From Mycobacterium sp. 852013-50091_SCH5140682 (GTDB taxonomy: Bacteria > Actinomycetota > Actinomycetes > Mycobacteriales > Mycobacteriaceae), in contig NZ_LZTB01000130.1 in assembly GCF_001665685.1 (NCBI RefSeq), positions 62,001-126,000 of the forward strand: a DNA stretch of 64,000 bases. Direction: 5' to 3'. Below the pieces are notes generated by a model. That model was given only the letters and a program-made list of their open reading frames with translations. It was not told the origin of the DNA and did no database searches. Shown here piece by piece: positions 8,202-15,596 of this stretch; the first letter of the stretch is position 1, and each line of letters starts with the position of its first letter. The translations under genes were made by a program, and so were the position numbers.

Positions 8202-11099
8202 ATGATTGAACGCGTTGTGCTGCAGGAAAAGCTGCGGGTGCCCGAGGTTTCTGGTCTCTCCCGGGCTCGGCTGGAAGGGCCGCTGCTGTCGGGCTCGCAA
8301 ACCAATGTCGACCTCGTGGTGGCGCCCGCGGGCTGCGGCAAGACCACTCTGCTGGCCCACGTCGCGACCGCGTCGGCCCGGCCCGTGGGGTGGTATCGGA
8401 TCACCTCCGACGATTCGACCGAACCTCGGATGGTCGCGCACCTGGCAGCGGCCCTGTCGGTGGTGACCGATACCGACGATGCGGGTTCGATGGATGATCT
8501 GCTTTCTGCTCTAGATCGCAGGAGGAGCGTGTGTGGCGTCCTGATCCTCGATGATGTGCACGAGATCGCGGAGACCCCGGCCGAGCGGGCGTTGGAGCAG
8601 TTCATCTCGCTGCGGCCGCGGGGCCTTCAACTGATCTGCGGGTCGCGCCGAATGCCCGATTTCAACATCTCCCGCATCCGGGTGTCGGGGTCGATCTCCG
8701 AAACGGGAAGTGACGACTTGCGTTTCCGGTCGTGGGAGGTCGAAGAGTTGTTCGCCTCGGTCTACCGCGAGCCGTTGCGCCCGGAGGCCGCCGCGGCGTT
8801 GACGCGTCGCACCGGCGGCTGGGCCGCGGGCCTGCAGCTGTTCCACCTGGCCACCGTGGGGCGCACAGCGGTCGAGCGTCATCAGGCTGTCGCCGGCCTC
8901 GGCGGCCGTTCCAAACTGGTGCGTTCCTATCTGACCCGCAATGTGCTCGCTGAACTGCCCGCTGATCGTCGCGAGTTCCTGTTGCGCACCTGCGCGCTCG
9001 GACGGCTCTCCGGTACGGCCTGCGACGCGCTGCTGGGGATCACCGGTAGCCACCGCATCCTGGAAGACCTGGAAAGTGCCCAGTTGTTCACCTTCACCGA
9101 CGACGGCGGGGTTTACTTCCGCTATCACGAGGTGCTGCAGTCGCATCTGGAGCTGGCGCTGGTCGAGCAGTACGGCCCGGCAGCTGCCCGGGAGTGCTAC
9201 CGCAAGAGTGCAGCCGTCCTCGAATCGCTCGGTGAGACTCGGTCGGCGGCAAGGGCTTTCGCGAAGGCCGGCGACTGGTCCTCGGTGTCGCGCCTGGTCC
9301 AGGACACCGGTGGGCCGCGCATCGATGCGACAGCGCTCGACGACGCCCATCTCCTGCCTGCCAGCACCTGGCAGCACGATCCGTGGTTGGCGCTGGCCCA
9401 TGCGCGGCGATTGGTCCGCGAAGGCGCATTGACGCGTGCCGTCGAGGCGTACCGGCACGCCCGCACGCTTTACGACGAGCCCAACTATCAACAGATGTGC
9501 CGCGCCGAATCCGGCGTGGCGGCGGCTTGGCTGTCCGCCGACCACGCCAGGCGGTCGCCGGGATCGGGGACTCTGGCCCAGCACTGGAGCGGGCCGCTGC
9601 GGCAGGCCCTGGTCCGCTCACCCGACCCCACCGGCGGGCACCGGTGCGCGGATGCTCGCGAACAATTGACCTGTGGGCTGGCAGCGATCGCTGCGGGCGA
9701 GCTCAGATCAGCCCGGGCGCTGCTCGAATCGATCGCCGGGACGGTGCAGGCCGAGGGGCCCGTCGACGCATTGGCGGCGGTCGGTGCCGACCTCGCGCTG
9801 GCCACGCTCGATCTGTTCGACGGCGCCGCTGCCGATCCGTCCGCGCGGTTCAGCACCATCGCGGTGGCGGCCGAAAACGAGGGCTTGCCGTGGGTTGCGC
9901 GACTCTGCCATGGGTTGGAGCAAGTCTCGCTGATCGTGTCGCGGGATGCGCTGTGGCGCCTGGACAGTTGCTCGGACATCATCGACGCTGCCGAGCGGGT
10001 GGGGGATCGTTGGGGCGCCGGCCTGCTGCTGTTTGCGGCGGGTCTTGCGAAGAAGCGGGTGGGTCAGGACGGCAGTGGCGAACTGGTCAGTGCCAACACG
10101 ATATTCGGTGAACTCGGTGCGCCGGTGCTGCAGTTGTGGTGCCGGTTGGTGGCGACGGATCTGGACGCCACCGAGCCTGTGATCCGGGAACTGGTGGCAA
10201 CCGGCCAGGCATTGCGATCACGCGGTGCACAGGCTGTGGCGCTCGGCCTGCTGGCGTCGATGGGCACCGGTGCGGAGCTGACCGAAGCTGCCCGGATGGC
10301 CGAGACCTGCGGCGTACCGCTGCTGGGCCGTGGTGACGCCGACGCGCCACGCGGTGCGGTCGCCACGGCGACGGAGGTGGTCGAGGCCAGCCTGCCACCG
10401 GTGGCGATCACGTGCTTCGGCGAATACCGCATCGCGATCGACGGCGAGGTCGTTGGACTGAATCAACTTCGGCCTCAAGCACGTTGGGTCCTGCAGATCC
10501 TCTCGGCAGCGCCGGGGCGCGACCACCACCGCGAGCTGCTGGAGGACATCCTGTGGCCGGGTGTGGACCACACGGTTGCGTGTCACCGACTACAGGTGGC
10601 GGTGTCGAGTGTGCGGACCATGTTCGCTCAGGCTGATCTGGTCATCGGTCGCCGCGGCGAGTCCTACCGCTTGGAATTGGGTGAGCGGTCCACTGTCGAC
10701 GTCCGGGACTTTACCGATGCCCTGGCCCGGGCTGCCGCGGCGTCGGCGCGCGGAGATCTGCACGGCCGGATGACCGCGCGACAGGAGGCGATGAACCTGT
10801 ACACCGGCGAACTTCTGCCCGAGATCTCGGGATCGTCCTACCTTGACGCGGAACGTGATCGGCTACAGCGTGCGGCCGCAGCGGCCGCCGCGGCGCTCGC
10901 GGCGGATCACCGCAGCCTCGGCGAGTTCGAGCACGCGCTCGTCATGGCGCAACGCTCAGTGCAGCTGGAGCCGTACCAGGACACCGCGTGGGCGGTACTG
11001 GCCGAACTGCACGAGGCACTGGGCGACCACAGCTCCGCCGAATTGGTGCGCCACGAGTACGCGCGGATGCAGGCCGACCTGGAACCATCACATACGTGA
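8202..11099 (+). CDS. Large MalT-like STAND ATPase regulator with C-terminal SARP-type (BTAD) DNA-binding module
   Basis: A protein of 965 aa. The N-terminus has a P-loop APAGCGKTTLL at residues about 41-51 and a Walker B-like stretch VCGVLILDDVHEI, as in MalT/LuxR STAND ATPases. The middle is helical and repeat-like (TPR-type). Instead of the usual C-terminal LuxR helix-turn-helix, the last 230 residues form an OmpR-like winged helix (CFGEYRIAIDGEVVGLNQLR...LLEDILWPG) followed by a bacterial transcriptional activation domain (YTGELLPEISGSSYLDAERDRL...EPYQDTAWAVLAELHEALGD). It therefore couples nucleotide and ligand sensing to SARP-type activation. The target is unknown; the lipase-like pseudogene and the IclR gene are neighbours. 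The ATG at 8202 has only a weak ribosome site. Confidence 0.85.
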   Translation: MIERVVLQEKLRVPEVSGLSRARLEGPLLSGSQTNVDLVVAPAGCGKTTLLAHVATASARPVGWYRITSDDSTEPRMVAHLAAALSVVTDTDDAGSMDDLLSALDRRRSVCGVLILDDVHEIAETPAERALEQFISLRPRGLQLICGSRRMPDFNISRIRVSGSISETGSDDLRFRSWEVEELFASVYREPLRPEAAAALTRRTGGWAAGLQLFHLATVGRTAVERHQAVAGLGGRSKLVRSYLTRNVLAELPADRREFLLRTCALGRLSGTACDALLGITGSHRILEDLESAQLFTFTDDGGVYFRYHEVLQSHLELALVEQYGPAAARECYRKSAAVLESLGETRSAARAFAKAGDWSSVSRLVQDTGGPRIDATALDDAHLLPASTWQHDPWLALAHARRLVREGALTRAVEAYRHARTLYDEPNYQQMCRAESGVAAAWLSADHARRSPGSGTLAQHWSGPLRQALVRSPDPTGGHRCADAREQLTCGLAAIAAGELRSARALLESIAGTVQAEGPVDALAAVGADLALATLDLFDGAAADPSARFSTIAVAAENEGLPWVARLCHGLEQVSLIVSRDALWRLDSCSDIIDAAERVGDRWGAGLLLFAAGLAKKRVGQDGSGELVSANTIFGELGAPVLQLWCRLVATDLDATEPVIRELVATGQALRSRGAQAVALGLLASMGTGAELTEAARMAETCGVPLLGRGDADAPRGAVATATEVVEASLPPVAITCFGEYRIAIDGEVVGLNQLRPQARWVLQILSAAPGRDHHRELLEDILWPGVDHTVACHRLQVAVSSVRTMFAQADLVIGRRGESYRLELGERSTVDVRDFTDALARAAAASARGDLHGRMTARQEAMNLYTGELLPEISGSSYLDAERDRLQRAAAAAAAALAADHRSLGEFEHALVMAQRSVQLEPYQDTAWAVLAELHEALGDHSSAELVRHEYARMQADLEPSHT

Positions 11100-11138
11100 T
11101 TTGGCCGGTACGCGCGGTGGCGGCAGTCGCGGCGTGAG

Positions 11139-11869
11139 TCAGACGACGACTGGGTGGGAATGCGGAAACAGGTGTGCGATAAGGGGTTCGGCGCGGAAGG
11201 GCTGCCAGTCGTGCACTGACACTGCGAGCCGGTCGAGGACGACGTGGACGACGGTGGGGTTGGCGCCGAGCCCGAAATGGGATCCGTAGACCTCGATGTT
11301 TTCGGCGCGTGGTCCGTCGTGCACGCGGGCGGCCTTCCAGTGCACGATGCCGTCCGACTTCGAAAATATCGAAGTGGTCGGCTGGACCGGGTTTGCGTGG
11401 TGGGTGGGCCACTGGTCCAACGAGTATGCGGCAGGTGCTTGATCGGTGACCCCATGGTGATCACTCGGTCGACCAGCTGCGGTCGCAGTGTGGCGAGTCC
11501 ACGCGCGAACAAACCACCCAGGCTCCAGCCGATCACCGGTATCGGTCCGTGCTGCCGCGTGGCGAGATCTTCCAGTCTGGTGACCACACCCTCGATCGCC
11601 GTACGGGTCGGGCCGATGTTTCGGCCCAATCGCCAGCCATGAGACCGGTAGCCGGCCAGATCAATCGTCTTGCGCATCAACCGCGTTGACAGATCGTCCG
11701 ACATCAGGCCGGGAATCACGAGCACATGTCGGCCGTGCCCTTCGCCGGCATGCGCCATGCCCAACGCCGGGATGGCACCGACGAACGCCATGTGGCCGGC
11801 CACGGCTCGGTAGGGCTCGGCCAGATAGTGGTACAGGCTCGGCGCCTCGACTGCGCCTCGATCGCTCAT
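11139..11869 (-). pseudogene. Alpha/beta hydrolase (lipase-like) with frameshift
   Basis: From the ATG at 11869 the frame gives MSDRGAVEAPSLYHYLAEPY, then GRHVLVIPGLMSDDLSTRLM (core strand), the nucleophile elbow GWSLGGLFAR and VITMGSPI. The rest of the domain (TTSIFSKSDGIVHW with the Asp, then ENIEVYGSHFGLGANPTVV with the His) continues in a different frame and stops at 11139. The shift lies near 11400-11430, where some residues normally between GSP and the Asp strand also seem lost. In the first frame translation runs on out of frame, so the Ser and the Asp/His would not be in one protein. A sequencing error cannot be excluded, but the apparent lost segment speaks against it. Confidence 0.7.
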
Positions 11870-12010
11870 GGTCGGCTTCCGTCCTTCGAGTCGGTGGCGG
11901 GCCGCACGGCGGTGACGTGAACGGCAGCCGAGTCGACAGTAGATGCGGACCGACGCGTTCGGGTGGGGTTTGCTGATGTCGCGAAGGCCCCGACCGCTTG
12001 CAGTGTGGAA

Positions 12011-12041
12011 GGACCCGCCACCTGAGAGTGGTGGCGGGTCC
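12011..12041. terminator. Strong stem-loop (12-bp perfect stem, 7-nt loop)
   Basis: GGACCCGCCACC (12011-12022), loop TGAGAGT, GGTGGCGGGTCC (12030-12041). It lies between the minus-strand phasin-like remnant (ending 12083) and the start of the hydrolase pseudogene (11869). It therefore probably ended the transcript of the remnant's ancestral gene. There is no clear T-run on either side, as is common for mycobacterial terminators. Confidence 0.6.
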
Positions 12042-12082
12042 TGGTCGGCCAATGAGTGGCCGGCGGCCTCAGTGCCGCGTTG

Positions 12083-12202
12083 CTACTTGGCCTCGGCCGG
12101 AGTGGACTTCTCGATCACGGCCAGGGTGAAGTCGCGCTGCGCTTCGAGCAGGCGCTGGGCGATCGCGTAATTGGCCTCCACGACCGTCTCTTGCGAGATA
12201 CT
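12083..12202 (-). pseudogene. Short C-terminal remnant, phasin-like helix
   Basis: A frame without a start codon encodes about 38 residues (QETVVEANYAIAQRLLEAQ, then RDFTLAVIEKSTPAEAK and a stop at 12083). This is a helical tail of the kind seen in small phasin-like or granule-associated mycobacterial proteins. The frame is closed upstream by the stop of the neighbouring gene at 12251. I read it as the leftover end of a deleted gene. The family assignment is weak. Confidence 0.35.
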
Positions 12203-12250
12203 TTGCTGGACGGCAGGTTTCGCGAATCGCGGGCCAAGCCTTCGGAGTCG

Positions 12251-12592
12251 TCAGGCGTCGGCGGGCGCCGCGCACAGGCCGCCTTGTCCGTTCGTGACGT
12301 CAGTGGCCGGTGACGGCGCGGGGAACCCGTGATCTTTCTCACGGCCAGGCATCGGGAAGAGGGTCTTTGTGGCGGCGGCCACGGTAACGAAGCCAACACT
12401 GGCCCAGATGACGTTCGACACAGCGCTCGGCCACGCGCCGTACAGCCCCGCGGCGATGGCGCCGGAGGTGCCACCGAGTGCGTTCAGGAGCCCGTAGCGC
12501 CAGGAATCGGCGATCAGCCGACCGCGGACGACCAGTACATATGCAACGAAAGTCCCTACCGTTCCAAGCCAGCCGAGGATCGCTGCCAACAT
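12251..12592 (-). CDS. Small membrane protein, CBU_0592-like
   Basis: From the ATG at 12592 the product has 113 aa with three hydrophobic segments: MLAAILGWLGTVGTFVAYVL, then LLNALGGTSGAIAAGLYG and AVSNVIWASVGFVTVAAATK. The order GWLGT...AYVL...LLNALG...GAWPSA..NVIWA matches the small CBU_0592-type membrane proteins of unknown function. The last 25 residues are polar and Pro-rich. An ACGGAG ribosome site precedes the chosen ATG; a longer in-frame start at 12658 is less likely. It is divergent from a LysR regulator gene (start 12700), which may control it. Confidence 0.65.
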   Translation of the reverse strand: MLAAILGWLGTVGTFVAYVLVVRGRLIADSWRYGLLNALGGTSGAIAAGLYGAWPSAVSNVIWASVGFVTVAAATKTLFPMPGREKDHGFPAPSPATDVTNGQGGLCAAPADA

Positions 12593-12699
12593 CGCCAAGA
12601 CTCCGTTTCTCTCAACAATGCAATGTCTGCGCCAGTATTGCCCGCGGGTTTCATTCATGACAATTGAATTGATCTTGATGTCCTGTTTAGCATTACTGA

Positions 12700-13617
12700 A
12701 TGCCGATCGACCCGCGTAGACTGCGCTTTCTGCTGGCCGTCGCCCGCGCCGGGGGAGTCCTCGCGGCCGCGGATGTGCTGCACATGACCCCTTCGGCGGT
12801 GTCGCAGCAGATCGCCCACCTTGAGCGTGAAACCGGTTGCACGCTCATGACAAGAACCTCGCAAGGTTCGGCGCTCACGGCCGAGGGGCTCGTGCTGGCC
12901 GAGGCGGCCCAGGAAATCGAACGGACACTTCTCGAGGCCAGGACGAGGCTCGACCGAGGCGCCGTCGAGCTGCAGGGAGCCGTGCGGATCGGCGGCTTCC
13001 AGAGTTTTCTCTCGGTGGTGATCGCCCCGGCGTTGGCGGAGTGGAAGCGCGATCTGCCCGGTATCCACTTCGAGGTGGTCGAAGCCGACCGCGACGTGCT
13101 GCTGAGGTCTCTCAAGGCCGGCGAACTCGATGCTGCGGTCATCGAATTCGACGCGGGTGAACCACCCAAGCCGCTGCCGAGCGGTGTCACGGAAATCCCG
13201 TTGACCGACGAACCGTGGAAGCTGGTTGTCCCGTCGGGCACCCTGCTGACCGATACGGCGGATTTGGGTCGCATCAAGCTCCCGTGGCTCGGGGTGGGTC
13301 CGAGTGATGCCAGTGCGCAGGCGCTCCTGCGGTTGCGGCGGGTGGCCGGAATCGATCAGCCGACAATCCACCGCTACTTTGCGACCCAGACTGCGCTCGC
13401 GCTGGTCGCCGCAGGTGAGGGCATGGCGGTCATCCCGACGCTGGCGCTACACGGTCTGTCACTGGAAGGTGTTGAGACGCTGGATGTTCCAGGTCTTGGC
13501 GCCCGTCGAATCGTGCTGAGGAGCTACTTCCGGGGTAAACAAGCGCACCGATTGTTGGCCCCGGTGACGGCCTTGATACGCGATGCGCTGTCGAAGATCG
13601 ACGTCGGCCAGGCGTAA
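12700..13617 (+). CDS. LysR-family transcriptional regulator
   Basis: A protein of 305 aa. Residues 1-60 form the LysR winged helix-turn-helix (RRLRFLLAVARAGGVLAAAD, MTPSAVSQQIAHLERETGCT). A periplasmic-binding-protein-like effector domain follows (GAVRIGGFQSFLSVVIAPAL, GELDAAVIEF, AGEGMAVIPTLAL). It resembles the group with a short recognition helix plus an AGEGMAVIP dimer motif common in actinobacteria. It is divergent from the small membrane protein gene, and the 107-bp gap probably carries both promoters. The ligand is unknown. Confidence 0.92.
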   Translation: MPIDPRRLRFLLAVARAGGVLAAADVLHMTPSAVSQQIAHLERETGCTLMTRTSQGSALTAEGLVLAEAAQEIERTLLEARTRLDRGAVELQGAVRIGGFQSFLSVVIAPALAEWKRDLPGIHFEVVEADRDVLLRSLKAGELDAAVIEFDAGEPPKPLPSGVTEIPLTDEPWKLVVPSGTLLTDTADLGRIKLPWLGVGPSDASAQALLRLRRVAGIDQPTIHRYFATQTALALVAAGEGMAVIPTLALHGLSLEGVETLDVPGLGARRIVLRSYFRGKQAHRLLAPVTALIRDALSKIDVGQA

Positions 13618-13674
13618 ACCGCGCGTGTCGGGTGCCTTCGCGGCGCTCGCGCCGCCTCAGGGCGTCAGGGTGTC

Positions 13675-13710
13675 CTTGACGGATGGACGCTCGTCAAGTA
13701 AACCTTGACG
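13675..13710. promoter_or_regulatory. Repeated CTTGACG boxes before the NTN-hydrolase gene
   Basis: CTTGACG occurs at 13675-13681, inverted as CGTCAAG at 13692-13698, and again at 13704-13710, directly before the ATG at 13712. The set could be an operator, or the boxes could include a -35-like TTGACG. The last copy replaces a normal ribosome site. The function is not established. Confidence 0.3.
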
Positions 13711-13711
13711 C

Positions 13712-14728
13712 ATGGTGTTCCAATCGATCAGCCTGCACGCATTCCGCGAAGACCTGCCGGGCCCGCGGTGGCGTGCGCTCTACGACGCGACGTGGCCCGG
13801 TTACCGCGCCTGGTATCTACGGCCAGGCTCCGGTCGGCGTCCGACCGCCGCCCAGGCCGAAGCTGCGCTGCTGCGGTACATGCCCGAGCTACATCCGGCG
13901 TGGCAGCGCCTCGTGGCACTGACCGATCGCGATCCAACCGCGGCCGCGATGCTCACGCACTGGAACATGCCCGCGTTCGCACCGGCTTGCTCGCAAGTCG
14001 TCGTCGACACCCGCACGCGAGGAGGACAAACAGGGCCCGGAAGCCGGGCCCTGATCCGCAATTACGACTACCACCCGGATCTGTTCGAGCAGGTCGTGCT
14101 GACGACGCGGCTGGGGGAGCGGGTGGTGACCGGCACCAGTGATTGTCTGTGGGGCCTGCTGGACGGCATGAATTCCGACGGGCTCGCGGTGTCGCTGACG
14201 TTCGGCGGCGCGAAAGGGTCCGGTCCTGGCTTCGGGATCCCACTTGTGGTGCGGTATCTGCTCGAGATCGCGGGCACCGTGCCCGACGCCTTGTCTGCAC
14301 TGTCCGGCGTGCCGGTCGCCATGTCGTACAACCTGACGTTGACCGATAAGACCGGGTGCCATCGCACGGCTTACGTCGCTCCCGGCCGACCGATGGAAGT
14401 ACGCGCTGTGCCGTTGGCCACCAACCACAGGTTCGATCGGCCTGCCGATCCGTTGCACGCCAAGCGCTTCCGTAGCGTGGAACGTCAGACACACCTCATC
14501 GAGGTGCTGCGCGACCACCCGGACCCGGATGCCGTGGCTCGCGAGTTCCTTCGGACCCCACTGCGCAGCACCGACTACAGAGGCGGCTTCGGAACGTTGT
14601 ACACCGCGGACTACCGTCCTGACTCCGGGATCGTTCACTACCGATGGCCGGGAACCACTTGGACGAGGTCATTCGATTCGACCGATGCCGAATTGCGTCT
14701 CGACGTGGGGGCAGCGTTGCCACCGTAG
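13712..14728 (+). CDS. C45-type NTN hydrolase (acyltransferase/peptidase-like)
   Basis: A protein of 338 aa. It shows the pattern of the penicillin-acyltransferase/choloylglycine-like NTN family C45: a candidate nucleophile Cys in AFAPACSQVVVDT, then ALIRNYDYHPDLFEQVVLTT, TGTSDCLWGLLDGMNSDGLAVSLTFGG, and the helix DALSALSGVPVAMSYNLTLTD. In this family an internal Cys becomes the N-terminal nucleophile after self-cleavage. Here about 90 residues precede it, so processing would be needed. A late segment GFGTLYTADYRPDSG resembles the family's closing strand. Substrates range from amides to small peptides and cannot be told here. Confidence 0.6.
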   Translation: MVFQSISLHAFREDLPGPRWRALYDATWPGYRAWYLRPGSGRRPTAAQAEAALLRYMPELHPAWQRLVALTDRDPTAAAMLTHWNMPAFAPACSQVVVDTRTRGGQTGPGSRALIRNYDYHPDLFEQVVLTTRLGERVVTGTSDCLWGLLDGMNSDGLAVSLTFGGAKGSGPGFGIPLVVRYLLEIAGTVPDALSALSGVPVAMSYNLTLTDKTGCHRTAYVAPGRPMEVRAVPLATNHRFDRPADPLHAKRFRSVERQTHLIEVLRDHPDPDAVAREFLRTPLRSTDYRGGFGTLYTADYRPDSGIVHYRWPGTTWTRSFDSTDAELRLDVGAALPP

Positions 14729-14737
14729 AATGCCCGC

Positions 14738-14992
14738 ATGCCGGCAGACCCAGACACTCCCGTGGACGCCTTGACCGACAGTGAATTGGCGGCGCTCATC
14801 CGCCGGGGCATCGACGAGTTGAGCGCTCGGGGCAGCCGCGAGGCATTCGCCGAACTGCTGCATGTGGTGGCGTACACCGGCGAAAAGGTCGGCGAAGCGG
14901 CGCGGTTGTTGGCGACGTCGAACTCGTGGGCGCAGGTCGCCGAGGTGTCCGGTACTTCCAAGCAGGCCGCTTGGGAGCGCTGGCGGTCGTAG
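14738..14992 (+). CDS. Small helix-turn-helix-like hypothetical protein
   Basis: A protein of 84 aa, 9 bp after the NTN hydrolase gene and convergent with the CIS operon end at 14994. It is helical throughout. The C-terminal stretch SWAQVAEVSGTSKQAAWERW looks like a minimal helix-turn-helix that recognises a pattern by a sigma-like helix. No other domain is visible. It could be a small DNA-binding protein co-transcribed with the hydrolase. I do not recognise a named family. Confidence 0.5.
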   Translation: MPADPDTPVDALTDSELAALIRRGIDELSARGSREAFAELLHVVAYTGEKVGEAARLLATSNSWAQVAEVSGTSKQAAWERWRS

Positions 14993-14993
14993 C

Positions 14994-15596
14994 TCAGGCA
15001 CCCGCCGCGGCGGGAGGCTCGGTTGCCGCATCGTCGGCCGGGGGAGGCACAGGTGGTGCCGCGCGGGTGACGAGTTCGATCCGATGCGGTATGTGAGCCG
15101 GTTTGATCGCGTCGACCAGTGCGTCGACACTGCGCGCATCCACCTCATCGTCGACGTTCACAGTGACCCGAACCAGCAGGCCCGGAGTCGATTGGCCGCC
15201 GGGGCGCGAGTCCGGCGTGAGAGACCATGTGGCCGAGCCTGATTCGATGACCTCGGTGTCCCGGTTGAACGCGGCGACGACGGAGTCATGGATGCTCTGC
15301 GTGGTGCCCTGCCAACCCAACAGCGCCGCACCCGCCGTGATCAGCTGTCGTTTGTGTGCCGGCTCCCGACCTGCCACAGTCAGACCTATCCAGCCCGCGA
15401 GCCAGTCGAGCATGTCGGCCGGGGTGGTCCCGGGATCGAGATACGCAGGCAGGCAGTCCAGCGTCGCGAACACCGGTGCGAGCACCTCATCGAACGCCGC
15501 ACACAGTTCCGCGGCCAGCCAGTCGTCCCAGTACACCGACGGCATCGTGTCGATGAAAGGCATTGGCGTGCCGAGGTTGTCGATTCCCGCTCTCAT
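14994..15596 (-). CDS. CIS/phage tail protein I-like baseplate protein
   Basis: A protein of 200 aa resembling the phage tail protein I/TIGR02242 family of contractile injection loci. Features are MPSVYWDDWLAAELCAAFDE, LPAYLDPGTTPADMLDWLAG, WIGLTVAGREPAHKRQLITA and LLGWQGTTQSIHDSVVAAF. These proteins link the baseplate wedge to the hub. It is the last gene of the structural operon. Its start overlaps the stop of the J-like gene by 4 bp (translational coupling). The Pro/Ala-rich last 25 residues are probably disordered. Confidence 0.85.
   Translation of the reverse strand: MRAGIDNLGTPMPFIDTMPSVYWDDWLAAELCAAFDEVLAPVFATLDCLPAYLDPGTTPADMLDWLAGWIGLTVAGREPAHKRQLITAGAALLGWQGTTQSIHDSVVAAFNRDTEVIESGSATWSLTPDSRPGGQSTPGLLVRVTVNVDDEVDARSVDALVDAIKPAHIPHRIELVTRAAPPVPPPADDAATEPPAAAGA

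Noticed and set aside
12056..12313. Plus-strand small gene near 12.1 kb
   Set aside because: It mirrors the phasin-like remnant and the end of the CBU_0592-like gene; no codon bias of its own.
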